A stretch of DNA of 10,626 nucleotides. It comes from an uncultured Lachnospiraceae bacterium. Lineage in GTDB: Bacteria; Bacillota; Clostridia; Lachnospirales; Lachnospiraceae. Every line of letters begins with the position of its first letter. Positions within the stretch are counted from its first letter, which is position 1. The stretch is from assembly GCA_947175775.1 (NCBI GenBank), contig CAMWNY010000051.1, forward strand, positions 1 to 10,626, in the 5' to 3' direction. The translations under genes were made by a program, and so were the position numbers. This document shows, piece by piece, positions 5,559 through 10,626 of the stretch. Under the pieces are notes generated by a model, which worked only from the letters and a program-made list of their open reading frames with translations, had not been told where the DNA came from and did not search any database.

Positions 5559-6566
5559 TTATCCTGCTTTCATATCTAAAAGCATTAATTCCATTGTAAG
5601 CTCAAAATTTACATTTGCCTTCAGTCTGCTGCGTGCCCTGTCAATAGAATGTATAATCCGCTCAATGCCGTCGTAGCTGTAACACCCTGCCGCATCGGCA
5701 ATTTCCGCCATATCCTCCTTAAAAATAATGTGCCCGCTATCTCCATATATGCCACACGCTTTATATAATAACACATCGCGATACCAAATAAAACACAAAT
5801 CAAGGTAATCGTCCACGTCAAATTTTTCCTCAACTATTTTCTTCGTCTCTGCCGCAATCTTGTTAATCTCCATATCGGAAATATTCTTCATTGTTCCGAT
5901 TACCGACGACTTCATATGGTCAAACTGCTCATTCGACGCAAGCTCCGCCGCACGCCCCACATTCCCGCGGGCAAATGACGCACAAATTGCCGCACGATAA
6001 TCCGGAACCTGCACTCTGCGCATCAGATACTCCTTAATCATATCCTCATGCACGGGTCTCGTGTTCAGCACCACACACCGGCTCAAAATCGTCTGCAGCA
6101 TCGCCTCCACCCTTGTCGCCAAAAGCAAAATCACCGCATATTCCGGCGGTTCCTCTAATGTTTTCAAAAGTGCGTTCTGCGCCTGCACATTCATTTTCTC
6201 CGCTTCGTCCACAATATAAATCTTGTGCGCACCGCTATATGGCTTAATCGCAATATCCCCGTTAACCTGCTGACGGATATTGTCCACAGAAATCACGTTC
6301 GGCTTCTCATGCTCCACATACAGAATATCCGGATGGTTCCGGTTCATTGCCTGTTTACACGACCGGCACTGGTTGCATGGTTTTTCGCCCTCCGCATTCT
6401 CACACTGCAAAGCCCGCGCAAAAATATCCGCAATCATCCTTTTCCCCGACAGCCGCTCACCCTGTATCAGATACGCATGGGAAATTTTATTATATTTCAA
6501 GGCACTGCGCAAATTATCCGTCAACTGCTTCTGCCCTACCACATCGCTCCAGTTCGTTTCTGCCAT
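5559..6566 (-). CDS. holB: DNA polymerase III delta' subunit
   Basis: 335-residue clamp-loader subunit; with delta and tau/gamma it loads the beta sliding clamp at the replication fork. The AAA+ part shows WSDVVGQKQLTDNL at the N-terminus, ISHAYLIQGERLSGKRM (28-44) as a degenerate P-loop (GxxxxGK followed by Arg instead of Ser/Thr, consistent with a non-hydrolysing delta'), a zinc module with Cys55, 64, 67 and 70 (CNQCRSC), Walker B IYIVDEAEKM (116-125), NALLKTLEEPP (131-141) and the SRC motif TILSRCVVL (159-167) that senses a neighbouring ATP site. A tau/gamma subunit would have an intact P-loop and be longer. AGAGGTAGGA lies just upstream; the overlapping earlier ATG at 6570 is out of frame. 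Its place between yaaR and ricT equals that in Bacillus. Confidence 0.93.
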   Translation of the reverse strand: MAETNWSDVVGQKQLTDNLRSALKYNKISHAYLIQGERLSGKRMIADIFARALQCENAEGEKPCNQCRSCKQAMNRNHPDILYVEHEKPNVISVDNIRQQVNGDIAIKPYSGAHKIYIVDEAEKMNVQAQNALLKTLEEPPEYAVILLLATRVEAMLQTILSRCVVLNTRPVHEDMIKEYLMRRVQVPDYRAAICASFARGNVGRAAELASNEQFDHMKSSVIGTMKNISDMEINKIAAETKKIVEEKFDVDDYLDLCFIWYRDVLLYKACGIYGDSGHIIFKEDMAEIADAAGCYSYDGIERIIHSIDRARSRLKANVNFELTMELMLLDMKAG

Positions 6567-6597
6567 CCATCCTACCTCTTAAGCAAACTACATAAAA

Positions 6598-7038
6598 TTA
6601 TGTAAAAATATCCAGCAAAAGTCTCCGTATCTCATCCACCTTCGCCAATATGGCAATCTTGTCGCACTCCTCTTTTACAAGCTCCTGCGCAAGCTCATCC
6701 AGCTTTTCATCTACCAGTCGGATAATTCCGTAAACCCTGTGGCGTCCGCGTCTGTCCAAAAAATTTTCACGCGAAAACTTATGCGAACGGTTTACAATCT
6801 CATTCATAAACTCTTTAATCAAAGCGCGGTATTTTTTCATGTCCGTAACGTCCATGCGCTTCACAATCTTATCGCCCTGCATCGTAATTTCCTGCATCAT
6901 AAGATTGAGCCGCTCCGCAAGTCCCGCCTCCTCAATATTGCTCGCCAGCATAAACTGAAACGTATCATCCGTCGGCTGTGCCGTCTGCGTCTGCTGCACT
7001 GGAACCGGCTGCTGTATCTCATTCACCTTAAAATCCAT
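6598..7038 (-). CDS. YaaR family protein (DUF327)
   Basis: 146 residues, the usual size for the family. The first 25 residues are Gln/Thr/Pro-rich and probably unstructured. The helical core has the family pattern KRMDVTDMKKYRALIKEF (60-77), a FLDRRGRHRVYGIIRLVD block (93-110) and a leucine-rich helical end (KLDELAQELVKEE). Molecular function is not established for the family; it is conserved next to holB in Bacillus and many clostridia, which is the main support for the call. AGGGGG, 7 nt before the ATG, overlaps the stop codon of the methyltransferase gene upstream, so translation of the two is likely linked. Confidence 0.85.
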   Translation of the reverse strand: MDFKVNEIQQPVPVQQTQTAQPTDDTFQFMLASNIEEAGLAERLNLMMQEITMQGDKIVKRMDVTDMKKYRALIKEFMNEIVNRSHKFSRENFLDRRGRHRVYGIIRLVDEKLDELAQELVKEECDKIAILAKVDEIRRLLLDIFT

Positions 7039-7049
7039 CTATGTACCCC

Positions 7050-7820
7050 CTAATACGCCATCAAATACCAACTATATCCCGTAAAAAATACTGTCCTGTG
7101 CTCCCCGCCAAAAATCGGAGTAAGCGACCGCGCGAACCATTCCTGTACTTCTCCGGAATCTCTTCCCTCGCCCTCAATTTTTGCATTCACATTTGACTGA
7201 AGCATCATAAACCGGACAAACGCATCCCTGTCAAACTCGTATTCCAAGTCATAACACACTTGCCCCAGCATTGCAAAGCCAAACGGTTCCACATCCTGTT
7301 TCGTCCAAACCTGCTCATTCCGAAGCGGTCTGGGAAATTCCTTCAAATAGTTCTCATGCCACCATAATGAATAATCGGCATTACCCCGCATTTTATCCGA
7401 AATACCGAAATCATAAATCAAGACATAACCCCGCGTACAAATAATTTGTCTTAAATTCCTTAAAAAGTCTTCTTTCTCCACCCACGGAATAACACCTGCA
7501 GCCGTGACAATATCATACTTCTCTTTGGCAGCAGGAATTTCCTCCGCCCTACTCACCAAAAACGTATATTCATGCAAATTCTGATAAAGCTCCTGTGCCG
7601 CAGCTACCATCTCCGGCGAAATATCTGCTCCCGTCACACGGCGGCAAATCTGTCTTAATGCTTTGCAGGATAAACCCGCGCCGCACCCGACATCCAACCC
7701 GTTTTCAAACAGTTTATCCGTAACATCCCTTTGAAACCGTTCTATCACCTGTCCGTGCAAAAAAGGACGATCTTTATATCCCTGTGCAATCCGTTTATAA
7801 TCAAAATCCGTATTTTTCAT
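7050..7820 (-). CDS. Class I SAM-dependent methyltransferase, substrate unknown
   Basis: 256 residues from the start chosen here. The SAM-binding motif is GLDVGCGAGLSCKAL (41-55), followed by VTGADISPEMVAAA (62-75) with the acidic residue that binds the ribose, and YDIVTAAGVIPWVEKEDFL (102-120) as the motif IV region, as in Methyltransf_11/25 proteins. It acts in the cytosol; small-molecule or protein targets are both possible. The open frame extends up to 7895, but that part overlaps the kinase gene and has no good ribosome-binding site. The ATG at 7820 follows an AGAGAG 9 nt upstream and begins MKNTDFDYKRIAQGY, a typical start for these enzymes. It stands between the kinase-like gene and yaaR, a position without a counterpart in the Bacillus cluster, so it may be a lineage-specific addition to the operon. 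Confidence 0.8.
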   Translation of the reverse strand: MKNTDFDYKRIAQGYKDRPFLHGQVIERFQRDVTDKLFENGLDVGCGAGLSCKALRQICRRVTGADISPEMVAAAQELYQNLHEYTFLVSRAEEIPAAKEKYDIVTAAGVIPWVEKEDFLRNLRQIICTRGYVLIYDFGISDKMRGNADYSLWWHENYLKEFPRPLRNEQVWTKQDVEPFGFAMLGQVCYDLEYEFDRDAFVRFMMLQSNVNAKIEGEGRDSGEVQEWFARSLTPIFGGEHRTVFFTGYSWYLMAY

Positions 7821-7844
7821 TCTTATCCGCTCTCTATTCATTAC

Positions 7845-7858
7845 AGAACACGTGTTCT
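7845..7858. promoter_or_regulatory. Perfect 14-bp palindrome at the kinase-methyltransferase junction
   Basis: AGAACACGTGTTCT reads the same on both strands and overlaps the last base of the kinase-like stop codon. A 10-bp direct repeat, TTCTTATCCG, occurs at 7820-7829 and 7855-7864 around it. It could be a protein-binding site or a minor RNA hairpin; no T-run follows and no -10/-35 pair is clear. Confidence 0.4.
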
Positions 7859-8445
7859 TATCCGTTTTGTTTAATAAACGCGATAATCTCATCAAGACAT
7901 TTTTTCAGATTTTGATTATCAAAACGCCTCGTAACACCTGCTTTTTCCAAATTTTCCTCTGAAAAGTCCTTTGTATCCGCAATAAACCGCCTGCACATCT
8001 CCTCATAGCGCGGACTGCTCTGCTTTTTCTCGCGCCGCAGCGCGCGGCTTAAACGTTCTCCGTCCTCCAAATCAATATAAACAGCCACAACCTTATCCGC
8101 ACCAAAGTAGTCCCGTGTTTTCACATAGGACTCCAAGGTGCCAATAATCAAATAGTCATTCCGTTCCAACGCAATCTGACTATCCTTCGCCGTAAAATAA
8201 TACCACCTTCCATATACGGTATCATAGAAACGGCATTCAATAATCCGGTTTTCCTCCCGCATTCTTTCCATTGCTTCCACTGTGGTAAAGTGATACTCCA
8301 CGCCCTCCTGCTCACCGACACGAATCGGGCGTGTCGTATACGGCACAATCGTCTTTAAATCCAGTTGGTAACACTGTAAAAGCTTTTTGTAAATCGTATC
8401 CTTTCCCGACGAGCTTTTTCCGATAATGCAAAAAATCTTACCCAT
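7858..8445 (-). CDS. Guanylate-kinase-like P-loop protein
   Basis: 195 residues, the size of guanylate kinase (GMP + ATP to GDP + ADP). The P-loop is IIGKSSSGKDTIYKKL (7-22): GxxxxGK is intact, but the next residue is Asp16 before Thr17, unlike GKST of normal Gmk. The GMP-site pattern TTRPIRVGEQEGVEYHF (37-53) is clearly Gmk-like. The next nucleotide-site region reads IIECRFYDTVYGRWYYF (68-84), where typical Gmk has a Glu followed later by YYGTS; the Gly-Thr is not preserved. The lid RALRRE and a C-terminal helix follow. It is therefore a diverged family member, perhaps with another nucleotide substrate. The housekeeping gmk is probably elsewhere. It occupies the place of tmk in the Bacillus order. 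GAGGAGA stands 3 nt before the ATG, and the gene begins 47 nt behind pyk. Confidence 0.78.
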   Translation of the reverse strand: MGKIFCIIGKSSSGKDTIYKKLLQCYQLDLKTIVPYTTRPIRVGEQEGVEYHFTTVEAMERMREENRIIECRFYDTVYGRWYYFTAKDSQIALERNDYLIIGTLESYVKTRDYFGADKVVAVYIDLEDGERLSRALRREKKQSSPRYEEMCRRFIADTKDFSEENLEKAGVTRRFDNQNLKKCLDEIIAFIKQNG

Positions 8446-8492
8446 GCTTCTCCTCAGTCAATTTCCTCTCCTTACAACAAGCTTCCCTGTAA

Positions 8493-9917
8493 CTATGAGG
8501 CTTCCTCAACAACATGTATCATATTCGTACTTCCTGCAACGCCAAGCGGTACGCCCGCCGTCATCACTACCGTATCTCCCTTATTAATCAGCCCCGCATC
8601 AATACTTGCCTTAACTGCCGCTGCAAAAAGCTCATTTGTGCTGTCCTTTTTTTCAATTAAAAGCGGGCTAACACCAAAATACATCGAAAGCTGACGATAC
8701 ACCGTCTCGTCAACCGTGCAGCCGATTACCTTACAATCCGGCTGATACCGTGAAATCATGCCCGCCGTAAATCCGGACATTGTAACCGTAATAATCGCCG
8801 CTGCATCCAAGTCCATCGCCGTCATACAACAGGCATGACAAATTGCCGTCGTTACGCCCTCATTGTTTTCCCAATTATAGCTTCTCTTCCTCAACCGAAA
8901 ATCATAACTAATATCTTCTTCCGTACGCTGCGCAATTCTATCCATTGTACGCACCGCCTCAACAGGATAAGCACCCGCAGCGCTTTCACCACTCAGCATA
9001 ATCGCAGAAGTTCCGTCATAAATCGCATTCGCAACGTCTGTTGCCTCCGCCCGTGTCGGTCTCGGATTTTTAATCATAGACTCCAGCATCTGTGTCGCCG
9101 TAATTACAATTTTACCAAGCTTAAGTGCTTTCTTAATCATCTTCTTCTGCAATACAGGTACTTCTTCCATCGCCACTTCCACACCCATATCACCGCGTGC
9201 CACCATAATGCCGTCCGAAACTTCCAAAATTTCATCTAAATTATCAATGCCCTGAATACTCTCAATCTTTGAAATAATCTTCATTTTGCCGCCATTCTCA
9301 TCTATAATTTTCCTGACAGCCAAAACATCATCTGCACATCGCACAAACGATGCCGCTATATAATCATACCCCATCTGTACACCAAACAGAATATCTTCCC
9401 TGTCAACCTCACTAATATACGGCATCGACAAAACCGCACCCGGTACATTGATACCCTTGTGATTTGACACATATCCGCCATTTATCACATCGCACACAAT
9501 GTCCGTTCCCTCAATCGCCGCTACCTTCATTTCAATCAGTCCGTCATCTATCAGAATCATATTTCCGACATGAATGTCATTTTTTAAGTTTTTATACGTA
9601 ATCGAAGCCCGCTTGGCAGTTCCCATAATCTCATCCGTCGTAAGCCGAAATGTACTGCCTGTTTCCAAAAACACCTTTCCGCCCTCAAAATCCCGAAGCC
9701 GTATCTCAGGTCCCTTCGTATCCTGCATCATCGCTAGCGGCACCTTCAATTCCTCCGCCACCTTCTTTACACACTCGAACTTTCTCCTATGCTCCGCATG
9801 ATCGCCATGCGAAAAATTAAACCGCGCCACATTCATCCCCGCAAGCATTAACTCACGCAATGTCTCCTCATTTTCTGACGCCGGTCCAATTGTACAAATA
9901 ATTTTCGTCTTTCTCAT
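8493..9917 (-). CDS. pyk: Pyruvate kinase
   Basis: 474 residues, the basic bacterial length without the extra C-terminal PEP-utiliser-like domain found in Bacillus Pyk. It converts phosphoenolpyruvate and ADP to pyruvate and ATP, the last step of glycolysis. Motifs in order: KIICTIGPAS (5-14), NVARFNFSHG (29-38), MQDTKGPEIR (64-73), IISKIES with catalytic Lys217 and metal ligand Glu219, MVARGDMGVE with Asp243, and ATQMLESM...NPRPTRAEATDVANA (274-298). Glu71 in TKGPEIR is the residue type linked to K+-dependent activity; K+-independent enzymes have Lys there. The C-terminal third is the usual allosteric domain. AAAGGGA lies about 9 nt before the ATG. It is only 21 nt behind the HD gene and 47 nt before the kinase-like gene, with no terminator, so it is probably cotranscribed with them. 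Confidence 0.97.
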   Translation of the reverse strand: MRKTKIICTIGPASENEETLRELMLAGMNVARFNFSHGDHAEHRRKFECVKKVAEELKVPLAMMQDTKGPEIRLRDFEGGKVFLETGSTFRLTTDEIMGTAKRASITYKNLKNDIHVGNMILIDDGLIEMKVAAIEGTDIVCDVINGGYVSNHKGINVPGAVLSMPYISEVDREDILFGVQMGYDYIAASFVRCADDVLAVRKIIDENGGKMKIISKIESIQGIDNLDEILEVSDGIMVARGDMGVEVAMEEVPVLQKKMIKKALKLGKIVITATQMLESMIKNPRPTRAEATDVANAIYDGTSAIMLSGESAAGAYPVEAVRTMDRIAQRTEEDISYDFRLRKRSYNWENNEGVTTAICHACCMTAMDLDAAAIITVTMSGFTAGMISRYQPDCKVIGCTVDETVYRQLSMYFGVSPLLIEKKDSTNELFAAAVKASIDAGLINKGDTVVMTAGVPLGVAGSTNMIHVVEEAS

Positions 9918-9938
9918 TTAACACAATCCCTTTCTATT

Positions 9939-10436
9939 TTATGCCACCTTAATGTATCGCTTCTTTTTTCTTTTACTATACGCTTTTCCCTCATGAATAT
10001 ACAACGTTTCCATTAAAGAGCAATATTTGTCAGCCGTAGTCACAATCCAAGCTTCCCTGCACATCGGAGGTATCACCGTAAGCGGCCACATATGTTTTCT
10101 GATAATATCAACCTGTCTTCTTGTCAGGCGATATTCCTTTTTGGCATTGCGAAGCGCTCTCCCTGGGTGAAAAAATCCATGTAGTTTGTGCGTTTCTATC
10201 GTATCTGTCTTATGCCAATCATACAAAAAATAATCATGGAGCAACGCTCCTCTCACCAAATCTCTCGTATTGCATTTCAATCCCAGCCTATCACGTATCA
10301 TTAAACTCATTTTCGCTACATTAATACAATGCTCCTTCACAGACATATTACCATGCTGAATATAAACCTTCGTGCTTTTAAAATTCTCTGAATTTAGAAT
10401 ATCCTCCGCATATTTTTTTAATACATCTTCATACAT
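9939..10436 (-). CDS. HD-domain hydrolase (putative phosphohydrolase)
   Basis: 165 residues. The metal-binding HD pattern is visible: His36 (SVKEHCINVAKMS), His67-Asp68 (GALLHDYFLYDW), His86/His90 (KLHGFFHPG), His115 (IIRKHMWPL) and Asp136 (VTTADKYCS). HD proteins of this size hydrolyse phosphate monoesters, phosphodiesters or nucleotides; the substrate cannot be told from the sequence. The Lys/Arg-rich end (KRKKKR) may bind nucleic acid or simply be a basic tail. An AGGGGG ribosome-binding site lies 12 nt before the ATG, rather far. It is the first gene behind the tRNA-Phe terminator and the probable head of the operon, with pyk following after 21 nt. Confidence 0.83.
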   Translation of the reverse strand: MYEDVLKKYAEDILNSENFKSTKVYIQHGNMSVKEHCINVAKMSLMIRDRLGLKCNTRDLVRGALLHDYFLYDWHKTDTIETHKLHGFFHPGRALRNAKKEYRLTRRQVDIIRKHMWPLTVIPPMCREAWIVTTADKYCSLMETLYIHEGKAYSKRKKKRYIKVA

Positions 10437-10472
10437 TGTTTCTCAAATCCCCCTATTCTCTTTCAAACACAA

Positions 10473-10493
10473 ATTATACCTGACGACATTATA
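10473..10493 (-). promoter_or_regulatory. Candidate -10 elements upstream of the HD gene
   Basis: Two perfect TATAAT hexamers on the minus strand, at 10473-10478 and 10488-10493, lie between the tRNA terminator and the HD gene. Neither has a good -35 box 17 nt upstream (ATATGT and TGTTTT), so this is a likely but unproven operon promoter. Confidence 0.45.
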
Positions 10494-10507
10494 GCACATA
10501 TTGAAAT

Positions 10508-10534
10508 AAAAAAACACGATTAATACCGTGTTTT
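10508..10534 (-). terminator. Terminator behind tRNA-Phe
   Basis: 8-bp stem AAAACACG/CGTGTTTT with an 8-nt loop (10511-10534). On the minus strand the G/C part is followed by seven T (10508-10514). It starts about 40 nt behind the tRNA 3' end and separates it from the HD gene. Confidence 0.8.
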
Positions 10535-10575
10535 ATAGATTTTTTGTGTTATTCAAACGCAATTCCATGTTAAAA

Positions 10576-10626
10576 TGCCCAGAACCGGAATCGAACCAGT
10601 GACACGAGGATTTTCAGTCCTCTGCT
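10576..10626 (-). tRNA. tRNA-Phe (GAA), 3' part
   Basis: The 3' 51 nt of a tRNA; the 5' acceptor strand and most of the D arm are beyond the right edge. The anticodon arm is GAGGA-CTGAAAA-TCCTC with anticodon GAA, so it reads UUU/UUC. The T arm is ACTGG-TTCGATT-CCGGT with one T-G pair, followed by acceptor strand TCTGGGC and discriminator A. CCA is not encoded (TTTTA follows), so it must be added after transcription. Confidence 0.93.

Noticed and set aside
7821..7895. 25-residue N-terminal extension of the methyltransferase
   Set aside because: It would begin inside the kinase-like gene without a Shine-Dalgarno site and adds a basic stretch without family homology; the ATG at 7820 has a better context.
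2663..9801. Many plus-strand open frames (for example 4155-4577, 5317-5676, 8835-9239)
   Set aside because: All lie opposite well-supported minus-strand genes, have Arg/His/Ser-rich shadow composition and show no family motif.
1..10626. CRISPR array, toxin-antitoxin pair, phage or IS transposase gene
   Set aside because: No regularly spaced repeat, no paired small ORFs with such motifs and no transposase or integrase signature found on either strand; the only mobile sequence seen is group II intron debris.

Overview
The window looks like chromosomal DNA of a spore-forming gut clostridium, most likely Lachnospiraceae. This is inferred from gene content and order, not from any search. Supporting points are the start of a SpmA-type spore maturation protein, a RicT/YaaT protein with its cysteine motifs, a gene order close to the Bacillus subtilis tmk-yaaQ-yaaR-holB-yaaT-yabB-rsmI neighbourhood, and group II intron sequence of a type common in Clostridia. 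Every gene I can support lies on the minus strand, so the window reads from right to left.

Right end to about 2970 (housekeeping part). A tRNA-Phe(GAA) runs off the right edge and is closed by a terminator (10508-10534). An unbroken gene train follows: HD-domain hydrolase, pyruvate kinase, a guanylate-kinase-like P-loop protein, a SAM methyltransferase, YaaR, HolB (clamp-loader delta'), RicT, TrmN6-like tRNA methyltransferase and RsmI (16S rRNA C1402 2'-O-methyltransferase). Gaps are about 0-50 nt, one pair overlaps by a single base (TGATG), and no terminator is visible inside, so most of it is probably one operon. Acyl carrier protein comes next, with its own near-consensus promoter just behind rsmI and a strong terminator behind it.

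2560 to 1 (scrambled accessory part). Behind the acpP terminator lie two more perfect hairpins. The second has a T-run and is followed directly by about 110 nt that I read as the 5' end of a group II intron. Next come a small frameshifted gene for a membrane-anchored peptide, an intact membrane-anchored C39-like cysteine peptidase, about 300 nt of AT-rich DNA with nothing recognisable, and a second intron piece. That piece holds part of the intron RNA plus a reverse transcriptase (RT) gene that is frameshifted and cut off at its YADD catalytic box. The cut lies only about 75 nt before the start of spmA, whose first 24 codons end the window. The simplest reading is an old intron insertion between acpP and spmA that has decayed and now brackets a two-gene islet. 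Two independent remnants are also possible.

No CRISPR array, complete IS element, prophage gene or clear new defence system is visible. The points most worth a second look are the intron-bracketed peptidase islet, the RT remnant joined in frame to spmA, and the guanylate-kinase-like protein with an altered P-loop at the position tmk holds in Bacillus.
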